A stretch of 64,000 bases of DNA from Halomonas zincidurans B6 (GCF_000731955.1 NZ_JNCK01000001.1:1116001-1180000); one strand, 5' to 3'; positions 6,678-15,757 are shown, counted from the stretch's first letter. Notes: generated by a model not told the origin, from the letters alone. Numbers and translations: made by a program.

Positions 6678-8822
6678 ATGGATATCACTGATTTCTATGA
6701 CACCTTTTTCGAAGAGGCCGAGGAGCTCCTGGGCGATATGGAGCGCCACCTGCTGGATTTGGATGTCGACGACCCCGACCCGGAACTGCTCAACGCGATC
6801 TTTCGCGCCGCGCATTCCATCAAGGGTGGGGCGGGGACCTTCGGCTTCGTCGTGCTGCAGGAAACCACCCATATCCTCGAGAACCTGCTTGACCATACCC
6901 GCCGGGGCGAGCTGACCCTGCGTCGGGACATCGTCGATACCTTTCTGGAAGCGAAGGATATGTTGCACGAACAGATGAACGCCTATCGCAACGGCGTCGA
7001 GCCCGACCCGGTGGCCTTCGAGCGGATCTGCAATACGCTGAAGCAGCTGGCGCTCGATGAGCTGGGCAAGTCGATGGGCGAGCCCGCCGCCCAGGCTCAG
7101 GCGGCGAGCGGGCCCGAGGTTGCAGCGCCCGTCAGCACTGCCGGCGACGAAGCGGGGCCTGGCGCAGCGACGGACGAAGCCGACGTTAATGACAGCGATG
7201 CGCAGAACGCCGACGAGGTGCTGCGTGTATCGTTGCTCGGCGTCGGCGAGAAGGATCGCCAGCTGCTGGTCGAGGAGCTCGGTCAACTGGGCACGATTCT
7301 CTCCCAGCAGGGCGACGCCCAACGCTACGACGTCGAGCTGAGCGCGAGCATCAGCGCCGAGGATATCGAGGCGGTGATGTGCTTTATCGTCGAGCCCGAG
7401 CAGTTGGCCATCGAGCGTGTCGCGAAGCCGGCCCCAGAAGAGGGCGTAGAGGCCAGCGCTTCAGTGCGGCCCGAGCCGGCTGGCCAAGCCAGCGATGAGC
7501 CGGCCGAGCAGCTCGCAGACACCTCGGCAGCGGTTGCAAGCAACGCGACGACGCCCAAGCCCGTCGAAAGCAAGGCGCCCGCGGCCAAGAACAAGGCCAG
7601 CGAGTCGAGCTCGATCCGTGTTCCGGTCGACAAGGTCGACCAGATCATCAATCTGGTCGGCGAGCTGATCATCACCCAGGCGATGCTCGACCAGACCGCC
7701 AGCGAAATCGATGGCGTGACACACAGCTCGCTGCACAATGGGCTCAACCTGCTGCAGCGCAACGCCCGCGACCTGCAGGAAGCGGTCATGTCGATCCGCA
7801 TGATGCCCATGGATTACGTGTTCAGTCGCTTTCCGCGGCTGGTCCGCGATCTTGCCGCCAAGCTCGGCAAGGATATCGAGCTGATCACCGAAGGCAAGTC
7901 CACCGAACTCGACAAGAGCCTGATCGAGCGCATCATCGATCCGCTCACGCACCTGGTGCGCAACAGTCTCGATCATGGCATCGAGATGCCCGACGCCCGT
8001 GAAGCGGCGGGCAAGCCGCGCGGCGGCAAACTGACGCTTTCGGCACAGCACCAGGGCGGCAATATCCTGATCGAGGTCATCGACGATGGCGCGGGTTTGT
8101 CGCGCCAGAAGATTCTCGCCAAGGCGGAAAACAACGGTATCGCCGTCTCCGACAGCATGAGCGACGACGACGTCTGGCAGTTGATCTTCGCGCCGGGATT
8201 CTCGACCGCCGAACAGGTCAGCGACGTTTCCGGACGTGGCGTGGGCATGGACGTGGTCAAGCGCAACATCCAGGCGATGGGCGGTCATGTCGAGATCATG
8301 TCCCGCGAAGGCCGCGGCACCACGACGCGCATCGTGCTGCCGCTGACCCTGGCGATTCTCGACGGCATGTCGATCAAGGTCGGCGAGGAGATGTTCATCC
8401 TGCCGCTGGGGGCGGTACTCGAGTCGCTGCAGCCATCCCGCGCCGAGCTGTATTCGATGGCCGGCGACGATCTGCTGCTCAAGGTGCGCGACGAGTACCT
8501 GCCGGTGATCGCCCTGCATCACGTGCTTGACGTGGCCAACGCGCGTACCGACATCACCGAAAGCATCGTGGTGATCGTGCAGGGCGAGGGGCGTCGTTAC
8601 GCCCTGGTCGTCGACGATCTGGTCGGCCAGCAGCAGGTCGTGGTCAAGAATCTCGAAACCAATTACCGCAAGGTGCCGGGGATTTCCGCGGCGACCATTC
8701 TCGGTGATGGCAGCGTTGCATTGATCCTGGACATCGCCGATCTCCATCGTCTCAGCCGGCGCAAGAGCACACCGCGCTCTGCCGTCACCAACACGCCTAT
8801 TCAAGAGGTGATTCCGTCATGA
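6678..8822 (+). CDS. cheA: Chemotaxis histidine kinase CheA
   Basis: CheA autophosphorylates in the receptor array and passes phosphate to CheY and CheB. The 714-residue protein shows an HPt domain with the phospho-accepting His46 in AAHSIKGGAGTFGF, then an acidic/Ala-rich linker with a P2-like region (about 180-245). Dimerisation and kinase domains follow (IRVPVDKVDQIINLVGELIITQ from about 315; HLVRNSLDHGIE N box; DDGAGL and GRGVGMDVVK G boxes). A CheW-like regulatory domain occupies about 560-700. It is longer than the enteric protein mainly through the linkers. It overlaps cheW by 4 bp. Confidence 0.97.
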   Translation: MDITDFYDTFFEEAEELLGDMERHLLDLDVDDPDPELLNAIFRAAHSIKGGAGTFGFVVLQETTHILENLLDHTRRGELTLRRDIVDTFLEAKDMLHEQMNAYRNGVEPDPVAFERICNTLKQLALDELGKSMGEPAAQAQAASGPEVAAPVSTAGDEAGPGAATDEADVNDSDAQNADEVLRVSLLGVGEKDRQLLVEELGQLGTILSQQGDAQRYDVELSASISAEDIEAVMCFIVEPEQLAIERVAKPAPEEGVEASASVRPEPAGQASDEPAEQLADTSAAVASNATTPKPVESKAPAAKNKASESSSIRVPVDKVDQIINLVGELIITQAMLDQTASEIDGVTHSSLHNGLNLLQRNARDLQEAVMSIRMMPMDYVFSRFPRLVRDLAAKLGKDIELITEGKSTELDKSLIERIIDPLTHLVRNSLDHGIEMPDAREAAGKPRGGKLTLSAQHQGGNILIEVIDDGAGLSRQKILAKAENNGIAVSDSMSDDDVWQLIFAPGFSTAEQVSDVSGRGVGMDVVKRNIQAMGGHVEIMSREGRGTTTRIVLPLTLAILDGMSIKVGEEMFILPLGAVLESLQPSRAELYSMAGDDLLLKVRDEYLPVIALHHVLDVANARTDITESIVVIVQGEGRRYALVVDDLVGQQQVVVKNLETNYRKVPGISAATILGDGSVALILDIADLHRLSRRKSTPRSAVTNTPIQEVIPS

Positions 8823-9328
8823 CCACCGTTACCCAAACTGTCTCGCCGACCGACAAGGCGCACAACGCTGACGCCCATAGCCGCGAATTCCTGGTGTTCT
8901 CGCTGGGCAGCGAAGAATACGCCGTGGACATTCTCAAGGTTCAGGAGATCCGCGGTTACGAGAACGTCACGCGCATCGCCAATGCCCCCGATTTCATCAA
9001 GGGCGTGACCAACCTGCGCGGCGTGATCGTGCCGATTGTCGATCTGCGCATCAAGTTCCACCTCGACAACGTCGAGTATGGCGGCCAGACCGTGGTCATC
9101 GTGGTCAATGTCGGTGAGCGCATCGTCGGCATCGTGGTCGACGGTGTGTCCGACGTGATGACCCTGACTCCCGAGCAGATCAAGCCGGCGCCCGAGTTCG
9201 GCGTGACGCTGTCCTCGGATTACCTGAGCGGGCTCGGCAGCCTCGAAGACCGCATGCTGGTACTCGTCGATATCGACAAGCTGCTCACCAGCGAGGAAAT
9301 GGCCCTGGTCGATAGCGTCAAGAAGTGA
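8819..9328 (+). CDS. cheW: Chemotaxis coupling protein CheW
   Basis: CheW links receptors to CheA. The 169-residue product carries the CheW fold from about residue 22 (REFLVFSLGSEEYAVDILKVQEIRGYE) through TNLRGVIVPIVDLRIKF to the VVDGVSDVMTLTPEQIKPAPEFG segment. The start overlaps the cheA stop (ATGA). Two hairpins in the following 130 bp, the second a strong intrinsic terminator, separate it from the receptor gene downstream. Confidence 0.97.
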   Translation: MTTVTQTVSPTDKAHNADAHSREFLVFSLGSEEYAVDILKVQEIRGYENVTRIANAPDFIKGVTNLRGVIVPIVDLRIKFHLDNVEYGGQTVVIVVNVGERIVGIVVDGVSDVMTLTPEQIKPAPEFGVTLSSDYLSGLGSLEDRMLVLVDIDKLLTSEEMALVDSVKK

Positions 9329-9369
9329 TCGTCCTGGAACGCTTCTGACAGTAGAAGAACGACCTCGAG

Positions 9370-9390
9370 AGCCCGATCGACTCGGGCTTT
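9370..9390 (+). terminator. Weak hairpin after cheW
   Basis: AGCCCGA (9370-9376) pairs with TCGGGCT (9382-9388) across a five-base loop, followed by only TTT. It may act with the stronger hairpin 30 bp downstream. Confidence 0.4.
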
Positions 9391-9418
9391 CGAAACGCTG
9401 TATGTCGGTTCACACGTC

Positions 9419-9454
9419 AAGCCCCCGTTCGCGCAGAGCAACGGGGGCTTTTGT
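9419..9454 (+). terminator. Intrinsic terminator after cheW
   Basis: AAGCCCCCGTT (9419-9429) pairs perfectly with AACGGGGGCTT (9440-9450) across a 10-base loop, followed by TTGTT. It should close the motAB-cheAW transcript, so the downstream receptor-cheRBYZ genes need their own promoter. Confidence 0.85.
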
Positions 9455-9535
9455 TCGAGCGCTGCATGCCGTTCACGGCTTGCATTCAGCGCTTAGGCGA
9501 CTCCTTGCCTGACCCGCGATAACCCGCCCGCACTA

Positions 9536-9562
9536 TCAAGGATCCGTCGTGTCTGCCGATAG
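9536..9562 (+). promoter_or_regulatory. Sigma-28 (FliA) promoter for the receptor-cheRBYZ cluster
   Basis: TCAA (9536-9539), 15-bp spacer, GCCGATAG (9555-9562): the same architecture and the same TCAA -35 core as the motA promoter. Transcription would start near 9569, leaving a leader of about 150 bases before the receptor ATG at 9722. The 393-bp gap 9329-9721 contains only this promoter and the two hairpins upstream of it. Confidence 0.82.
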
Positions 9563-9721
9563 CTTTCTATACCAGGGCCTGACGACAGGCATGGCGTCGA
9601 TCAGCCTGTTCGCCATTACTAAAGACGCTCGCGCCAGGCCGCGAGTTGGCCACGGCCGAGTCGTAACGTGGCCATTCAACTCGGGCGCTTGTTGATTAAA
9701 ACGATAGAAAGCAGGGGAACC

Positions 9722-11416
9722 ATGAAGCTACTCGATAACATGACCGTCAAGGTCAGCTGGCTGCTGGTATTGATGGTGTTCAGTGCATTGCTGGTGGGCG
9801 TCAGTGCGCTGGGCTGGTACGCCGTGCAGTACAGCCAGCAGGCGTTGGGCACGCTGAATCGTGTCAATGTCGAACAGCAAGCGACTCTCAATCGGGTCAA
9901 CAGTCAACTGCTCAATCTGCGCTTGACCATTCAGAACGAATACGCACGGATGACCGGTTCGACCTGGGGATCGCAGGCATCCCAGCTCGATTCATTGCCG
10001 GCCCGGCTCGACGAGGTGCGCGAGACCTTCGCACAGTTCAAGGCCATTCCGGTACAGCCCGGGCACCAGGCGCTGGTCGAAAGGATCAAGACCAACTTCC
10101 AATCCCTGGTCGATGAGGCGCTGACCCCGCAGGTGGCGGCATTGAGCGACATGGATCTTGCCGCCTACAGCGAGTTCGCAGGGCCCTTGCAGGAACTCAG
10201 CGATGCCTTCTATGACAGCGCCGTGGCCTTTTTCGGGACGGCCGAAGCCGAAGGCCGCGCGCTGTATGGCGAATTCCACAGCATGGCGGTTGCGCTGAAG
10301 GTCGCCATTGGCGTGGCGCTGATGGTGGCGCTTGCGATGATCCTGGGCGTGCTGTGGGGTATCACCAAAAACGTCATTCGCCCGCTGGAGCGTGTCGTCG
10401 CTCATTTCGAGCGGATGGCCGAGGGCGACTTGTCGGCACCCGTCGAACGCCGCGGCAGCAACGAGATCGGCAAGCTGTTCTCGGCGCTGGAACGCATGCA
10501 GGACGGGCTGTCGCGCACCGTCGGCAATGTGCGGCGCAGCAGCCAGTCGATCTATCGCGATTCGCAGAGCATCGCCAATGGCAACAATGACCTGTCGGCG
10601 CGTACCGAGCAGCAGGCTGCCTCGCTGGCCGAGACTGCCTCGAGCATGGAGCAGCTGACCTCGACCGTCGACCAGAACGCCGACAATGCCCGCCAGGCCA
10701 GCCAGCTTGCCGAGAGCGCCGCCCAGACGGCCGAGCGCGGCGGCAGCGTGGTCGGTCAGGTCGTCGATACCATGCGCGATATCAGCGATAGCTCGCACAA
10801 GGTCGTCGATATCATCGATGTGATCGACTCGATCGCCTTCCAGACCAATATCCTGGCGCTCAACGCCTCGGTCGAGGCGGCGCGGGCCGGCGAGCAGGGC
10901 CGCGGCTTCGCGGTGGTCGCCGACGAAGTGCGCAACCTGGCCAGCCGCAGCGCCAGCGCCGCCAAGGAAATTCGCGGGCTGATCGAGGCCTCGGTATCGC
11001 GGGTCGATACCGGCTCGCAACTGGTCGATCAAGCCGGCAGCACCATGACCGATATCGTCACCGCCGTGCAGCGCGTCAACGACATCATGGAAGAGATTGC
11101 CGCCGCCTCGCAGGAGCAGAGCAACGGCATCGGCCAGACCAACCAGGCGATCAGCCAGATGGATCAGGTCACCCAGCAGAATGCCTCGCTGGTGCAGGAG
11201 TCGGCGCACGCCGCCGCCACGTTGGCTCAGGAGGCCGAGCGGCTGCGCGAATCCGTGGCCCAGTTTCAGCTCGCCCGGGAGCAGCAGGCCAGCGCCGAGG
11301 CCGCCACCCGGCCGTCAGCCAGGGCAGCCGCGAGCCAGGCCGCCTTGCCGGCGCGTCGTCAGGGTTCGCCCACCCCCCCAGCCAGGAGCGAGGAACTCGA
11401 TTGGGAGTCGTTCTGA
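9722..11416 (+). CDS. Methyl-accepting chemotaxis protein (Tar/Tsr-like)
   Basis: This is a transmembrane chemoreceptor of 564 residues. It shows a first membrane helix (about 10-33, VSWLLVLMVFSALLVGVSALGWYAV), a helical periplasmic sensor of about 155 residues and a second membrane helix (about 192-215). HAMP, the methylation helices and the signalling tip AFQTNILALNASVEAARAGE follow. The C-terminus is DWESF, similar to the NWETF tether that recruits CheR and CheB in enteric high-abundance receptors. ATG 9722 is chosen because GCAGGGG precedes it; an in-frame GTG at 9668 lacks such a site. The ligand cannot be read from sequence. Confidence 0.92.
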   Translation: MKLLDNMTVKVSWLLVLMVFSALLVGVSALGWYAVQYSQQALGTLNRVNVEQQATLNRVNSQLLNLRLTIQNEYARMTGSTWGSQASQLDSLPARLDEVRETFAQFKAIPVQPGHQALVERIKTNFQSLVDEALTPQVAALSDMDLAAYSEFAGPLQELSDAFYDSAVAFFGTAEAEGRALYGEFHSMAVALKVAIGVALMVALAMILGVLWGITKNVIRPLERVVAHFERMAEGDLSAPVERRGSNEIGKLFSALERMQDGLSRTVGNVRRSSQSIYRDSQSIANGNNDLSARTEQQAASLAETASSMEQLTSTVDQNADNARQASQLAESAAQTAERGGSVVGQVVDTMRDISDSSHKVVDIIDVIDSIAFQTNILALNASVEAARAGEQGRGFAVVADEVRNLASRSASAAKEIRGLIEASVSRVDTGSQLVDQAGSTMTDIVTAVQRVNDIMEEIAAASQEQSNGIGQTNQAISQMDQVTQQNASLVQESAHAAATLAQEAERLRESVAQFQLAREQQASAEAATRPSARAAASQAALPARRQGSPTPPARSEELDWESF

Positions 11417-11481
11417 CCCTCGGGCAACCACCATAAGCGGCATTTGTCACGCCGCAATACAAACAATCAAGGGAAGCACGC

Positions 11482-13653
11482 ATGCGCAACAACCAGCCCA
11501 TCAGCCAACGCGAATACGTGCTCGACGACGAGCACTACCTGATCTCGCGGACCGATCTCAAGGGGCGCATCACCTATGCCAACCCGGCCTTCGTCGAGGT
11601 CAGCGGCTTTGCCCGGGAGGAGCTGATCGGTGCTCCGCACAGCCTGGTGCGCCACCCGGACATGCCCGAAGCGGCGTTTGCCAATCTCTGGGAAACGCTG
11701 GAAGCCGGCGAATCCTGGCGTGGCCTGGTCAAGAACCGGCGCAAGGATGGCGATCATTACTGGGTCAACGCCAGCGTCACGCCGATCTTCGAGGCGGGCG
11801 AGCTGCAGGGCTATGCCTCGGTGCGCGTCAAGGCCGAGCCCGAGGCCTGCGCCTACGCCGAACGGATCTACGCGCAGTTGCGTGCCGGCAAGAGCGGGGG
11901 AGTCAAGCTGGTGCGCGGGCAGATCGTGCGCCGCGGGATGATCGGTTGGCTGAGCCGGGTACGCCTGCGCTCGCTGCAGGGGCGCATGGCGACGATGATC
12001 GCGCTGGCGGTGCTGTTGCTGGTGGCCAGTGGCGCGTTGGGCCTCTACGGTCTGCAAACCTCGGCTGAGCGCCTGCAGTCGGTCAACGACAACGGCCTCA
12101 AGGACGTCGCCCGGTTGCAGCGGATCGATCAATTGATGAACCGTGGTCGGTCGATGCTGGCTGGTCCGGTGAGCAACCCCATGGCCGGTGACTTCGAGGA
12201 CACGGTCGCCAAGGTCGAGGAGATGGCCGTGGAGATCAACGTGGTGTGGGACAACTACATGGCTCGTGAAGTCAACCAAACCCAAGAGGCGGCGACGTTC
12301 GCCGAAGGGCTCGAAAATTACCTCGAGGCGGGATTGCTGGCGACCACTCAGAGCCTGACCGACGGCGAGTCCTATCAGGCCTACCTGGCCTATAACGATG
12401 TGCTGAAACCGGAAGGCGAGCGGTTGAGTGCCATTGTCAGCGGCCTGGTCTCGGCCAAGCAGGAGGCGGCCCAGGCATTGGTCGAGCAGGCTCGAAAGAT
12501 CAAGGAGCGGATCATTGCCGCCCAGCTGATCCTGGGTCTGGTGGGGTTGTTGCTGTTGATCGTCATGGGGGCCATGAGCATGCGCGCGATACGCCGGCCG
12601 CTCAATGAATCCAAGCGTTTCACCTTGCAGATTTCCGCCGGCAATCTGGCGGCGACCATGCCTGGCAATCGCAACGACGAGATCGGCGAACTGATGGCCT
12701 CGCTGAACATCATGCGTCTGAGCCTGGCGAGCATCGTCAAGGATGTCGATCGCAGTGTGGGCATCGTGCGCCCGGCGTCGCGGGACATCGCCGATGGCAA
12801 CGAGGATCTGTCGTCGCGCACCGAGCAGCAGGCCGCGTCGCTGCAGGAAACCGCCTCGAGCATGGAGCAGATGACCGCCACGGTGAAGCAGAACGCCTCC
12901 AATGCCCGCGAGGCCAGTGGCCTGTCGAGCAACGCCGCGAGCTCGGTGCGCGAGAGCGGCGAGGTGATGAACGAGGTGGTCGACACCATGGGCCGGATCA
13001 CCGACAGCTCGCGCAAGGTTTCCGAGATCATCGGGGTGATCGACTCGATCGCCTTTCAGACCAACATCCTGGCGCTCAACGCCTCGGTCGAGGCGGCGCG
13101 GGCCGGCGAGCAGGGCCGCGGCTTCGCGGTGGTCGCCAGCGAAGTGCGCAACCTGGCCGGGCGCAGCGCCGACGCCGCTCGCGAGATCCGCGCGCTGATC
13201 GACGGTTCCGCCCAGGAGATCGACAGCGGTGCGGCGCTGGTCAAGCGCGCCGAGCGCTCGATCGAGAGCGTGGTCGGCGCGGTGCTCAAGGTCAACGACA
13301 TCATGGGCGAGATCGCCTCGGCCTCCGACGAGCAGACCGGCGGCATCGACCAGATCAACCAGGCGATCGCCCAGATGGACGAGGTGACCCAGCAGAACGC
13401 CGAACGCGTGCAGAGTTCGGCGCGTGCGGCGCAAAGCCTCGATGAGCAAGTGAGCAGGCTGGCCGACGCGGTGGCGGTGTTGCGCCTGGCGGGCAGCGGC
13501 AAGGAGAGCGTCGATCGGGCGAGTCGCTTCAAGGCGGCCGAGCGCCGTCGCGAACTCAGCCATGCGACTTCGGAAAGCGCTGCCTCGTCAGCGAAGCCGG
13601 CCAGGACTCCAGCGCGCCTCGCCGGCAGTGAATCCGAATGGGAGGCCTTTTGA
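11482..13653 (+). CDS. aer: Aer-like PAS chemoreceptor with added periplasmic domain
   Basis: The N-terminal PAS domain (about 10-130) is strikingly like the FAD-binding PAS of the aerotaxis receptor Aer, including the YANPAFVEVSGF and LVRHPDMP motifs and NRRKDGDHYWV. This suggests redox/energy taxis. Unlike the enteric Aer of about 506 residues, this protein has 723. Residues about 168-190 and 345-370 are separate membrane helices flanking about 150 residues predicted to be periplasmic, so it combines a cytoplasmic PAS sensor with an extracytoplasmic one. HAMP and the MCP signalling domain follow, ending in EWEAF, a CheR/CheB tether-like pentapeptide. It is 65 bp downstream of the previous receptor, and its stop overlaps the cheR TTG. 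Confidence 0.88.
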   Translation: MRNNQPISQREYVLDDEHYLISRTDLKGRITYANPAFVEVSGFAREELIGAPHSLVRHPDMPEAAFANLWETLEAGESWRGLVKNRRKDGDHYWVNASVTPIFEAGELQGYASVRVKAEPEACAYAERIYAQLRAGKSGGVKLVRGQIVRRGMIGWLSRVRLRSLQGRMATMIALAVLLLVASGALGLYGLQTSAERLQSVNDNGLKDVARLQRIDQLMNRGRSMLAGPVSNPMAGDFEDTVAKVEEMAVEINVVWDNYMAREVNQTQEAATFAEGLENYLEAGLLATTQSLTDGESYQAYLAYNDVLKPEGERLSAIVSGLVSAKQEAAQALVEQARKIKERIIAAQLILGLVGLLLLIVMGAMSMRAIRRPLNESKRFTLQISAGNLAATMPGNRNDEIGELMASLNIMRLSLASIVKDVDRSVGIVRPASRDIADGNEDLSSRTEQQAASLQETASSMEQMTATVKQNASNAREASGLSSNAASSVRESGEVMNEVVDTMGRITDSSRKVSEIIGVIDSIAFQTNILALNASVEAARAGEQGRGFAVVASEVRNLAGRSADAAREIRALIDGSAQEIDSGAALVKRAERSIESVVGAVLKVNDIMGEIASASDEQTGGIDQINQAIAQMDEVTQQNAERVQSSARAAQSLDEQVSRLADAVAVLRLAGSGKESVDRASRFKAAERRRELSHATSESAASSAKPARTPARLAGSESEWEAF

Positions 13654-14561
13654 ACAGCCGAGTGGACTATTCCGACAAGCTGGGTGCCGTCATGGCAGGG
13701 AGCGCCACGAGCGCTTCCCTGGAGCGCGATCTGACCATGACCGATACGGACTTCGATCGCGTGCGCAAGCTGATCTATCAGCGCGCCGGCATCGTCTTGG
13801 CGGAGCACAAGCGCGAGATGGTCTACAGCCGCCTCGCGCGGCGCTTGCGCCACCACAAGCTGACGCTGTTCTCGGAGTATCTGGCGCGCCTCGAGCGTCA
13901 GCCCGACTCCAAGGAGTGGGAGGCCTTCACCAATGCGCTGACCACCAACCTGACGGCATTTTTCCGCGAAGCGCATCACTTTCCGCTGCTCGCCAACCAT
14001 GTGGCGGCCAGTACGGCGCCGGTGCGTATCTGGTGCGCGGCGGCCTCGACCGGCGAGGAGCCGTATTCCATCGCCATGACGCTGCACGAGGCGTTGGGGA
14101 CGCGTGCCCGCGAGGCGCGAATCGTGTCCACCGACATCGATACCGAGGCGTTGGCCAAGGCCCGTGAGGCAGTCTATCCCCTCGAGCAGGTGCTCAAGTT
14201 GAGCGAGGCGCGGCGCAAGCAGTTCTTCCTGCGCGGCGGTGGCGCTCGCGCCGGCCTGGCGCGAATACGTCCCGAGCTGACTGCCCTGGTCGAACTGCGC
14301 CAGCTCAACCTGTTGGCGCCGAACTGGGGGCTGGATGGCGGCTTCGATGCGATTTTCTGCCGCAACATCATGATCTATTTCGACAAGCAGACCCAGGCGA
14401 AAATCCTCGAGCGTTTCGTGCCATTGCTCAAGCCCAACGGACTGCTGTTTGCCGGCCATTCCGAGAATTTTTCCTACATCAGCCAGGCGTTCCGGCTGCG
14501 CGGCCAGACCGTCTACGAGTTGGCTTCGCAACCCTCAAGTCGTCCATCGGCAAGCCGATAA
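13650..14561 (+). CDS. cheR: Chemoreceptor glutamate methyltransferase CheR
   Basis: CheR methylates receptor glutamates with S-adenosylmethionine for adaptation. The product has 303 residues from the proposed TTG 13650, which follows GGGAGG (13640-13645) by four bases and overlaps the aer stop. A GTG at 13662 and an ATG at 13737 are alternatives; the longer form fits the usual N-terminal helix. Family hallmarks include the LIYQRAGIVLAEHKREMVYSRL helix, TNLTAFFREAHHFPLL, the SAM-binding AASTGEEPYSIAM, and FDAIFCRNIMIYFD with LLFAGHSENF near the end. The next gene is cheB, its antagonist. Confidence 0.96.
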   Translation: MNSRVDYSDKLGAVMAGSATSASLERDLTMTDTDFDRVRKLIYQRAGIVLAEHKREMVYSRLARRLRHHKLTLFSEYLARLERQPDSKEWEAFTNALTTNLTAFFREAHHFPLLANHVAASTAPVRIWCAAASTGEEPYSIAMTLHEALGTRAREARIVSTDIDTEALAKAREAVYPLEQVLKLSEARRKQFFLRGGGARAGLARIRPELTALVELRQLNLLAPNWGLDGGFDAIFCRNIMIYFDKQTQAKILERFVPLLKPNGLLFAGHSENFSYISQAFRLRGQTVYELASQPSSRPSASR

Positions 14562-14579
14562 CACCAAGACTATGGTAAT

Positions 14580-14606
14580 CCCCCGAGCGGCGTGTCCGCT
14601 CGGGGG
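14580..14606 (+). promoter_or_regulatory. 11-bp hairpin just upstream of the cheB ribosome-binding site
   Basis: CCCCCGAGCGG (14580-14590) pairs perfectly with CCGCTCGGGGG (14596-14606) across CGTGT. No U-run follows; instead AAGGAAAGGAGAGA (the cheB Shine-Dalgarno region) begins at once. It looks like an mRNA element that could set cheB translation or RNA processing between cheR and cheB. Confidence 0.6.
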
Positions 14607-14624
14607 AAGGAAAGGAGAGAGCCC

Positions 14625-15686
14625 TTGAGCGCCCCCAGGATCAAGGTACTGTGTGTCGATGACTCGGCGCTGATCCGTGACCTGATGAGCGAGATCATCA
14701 ACTCGCAATCGGACATGGAAGTCGTGGCGACAGCGCCCGACCCGCTGGTGGCACGTGACCTGATCAAACGCACCAATCCCGACGTGCTGACGCTGGACGT
14801 GGAAATGCCGCGCATGGATGGGCTCGATTTCCTCGAGCGCCTGATGCGGCTGCGTCCGATGCCGGTCTTGATGGTCTCGTCGCTCACTCAGGCGGGCTCG
14901 GAGATCACCCTGCGCGCGCTGGAACTTGGCGCCGTGGATTTCGTCTCCAAGCCGCAACTGGGCATCCGCAGCGGCATGCTCGACTACAGCGAGATGATCG
15001 CCGACAAGATTCGCGCCGCCGCCCGATCGCGTCCGCGCGCTGGGCGCCGCCAGCAGGACGCACCGGCCGAGCCGATCAGGGCGCCGTTCATCTCCAGCGA
15101 GAAGCTGATCATCATCGGCGCCTCGACCGGCGGCACCGAGGCGATCCGCCATGTGCTCGAGCCGCTGCCGGCCAATACCCCGGCGATTTTGATCACCCAG
15201 CACATGCCGGGCGGTTTCACCCGCTCGTTCGCCGAACGCCTCGACCGGCTGTGCCGGATCAGCGTCAAGGAGGCCGAGGACGGCGAGCGGGTGTTGCCCG
15301 GCCACGCCTACATCGCCCCTGGCGATCGCCATCTCAAGCTTTCGCGTAGCGGCGCCAACTATGTGGTGGCGCTCGACGACGGCGAACCGGTCAATCGCCA
15401 CCGCCCCTCGGTGGACGTGCTGTTCAACTCGGCGGCCAAGAACGCCGGGCGCAATGCGATCGGCGTGATTCTCACCGGCATGGGCAAGGATGGCGCCGCG
15501 GGGCTGCTGGACATGCGCAAGGCCGGCGCCCATACGCTGGCCCAGAGCGAAGCGACCTGCGTGGTTTACGGCATGCCCCGCGAAGCGGTCGCGGTGGGTG
15601 GCGCCGTCGAAACCGTCGATCTGGAGCAGATGGCGAGCAAGATCATGCAGCAGGTGGCGTCCTCGGGACGTGCCCAACGCGTCTGA
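14625..15686 (+). CDS. cheB: Chemoreceptor methylesterase/deamidase CheB
   Basis: CheB removes receptor methyl groups once phosphorylated by CheA. It has 353 residues from TTG 14625, five bases after AAGGAGAGA; an upstream in-frame GTG at 14592 lies inside a stable hairpin and is rejected. The receiver domain (about 4-125) has VDDSALIR and the phospho-acceptor in TLDVEMPRMDG. The C-terminal esterase (about 165-345) has the catalytic serine in GASTGGTEA, histidine in ITQHMPGGFT and aspartate in GMGKDGAAG. It lies between cheR and a receptor gene. Confidence 0.96.
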   Translation: MSAPRIKVLCVDDSALIRDLMSEIINSQSDMEVVATAPDPLVARDLIKRTNPDVLTLDVEMPRMDGLDFLERLMRLRPMPVLMVSSLTQAGSEITLRALELGAVDFVSKPQLGIRSGMLDYSEMIADKIRAAARSRPRAGRRQQDAPAEPIRAPFISSEKLIIIGASTGGTEAIRHVLEPLPANTPAILITQHMPGGFTRSFAERLDRLCRISVKEAEDGERVLPGHAYIAPGDRHLKLSRSGANYVVALDDGEPVNRHRPSVDVLFNSAAKNAGRNAIGVILTGMGKDGAAGLLDMRKAGAHTLAQSEATCVVYGMPREAVAVGGAVETVDLEQMASKIMQQVASSGRAQRV

Positions 15687-15757
15687 CGCCGTGCGCCGCC
15701 AAGCCTCAACGTTAATCAAGCTGCAACGTCAATAATGCCGAAACTGAAGAGAGCCCT

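Noticed and set aside
11430..11456. Possible sigma-28 promoter (CATA-N15-GCCGCAAT) before the Aer-like gene
   Set aside because: Both elements deviate, and the gene is only 65 bp after the previous receptor, so co-transcription is simpler.
11467..13563. 698-codon open frame on the - strand opposite the Aer-like gene
   Set aside because: Same antisense artefact of GC-rich third positions; no recognisable protein.
15717..15745. Sigma-28-like TCAA...GCCGAAAC upstream of the third receptor
   Set aside because: The spacer is 17 bp instead of 15 and the -10 has two mismatches; too weak beside the two good promoters.
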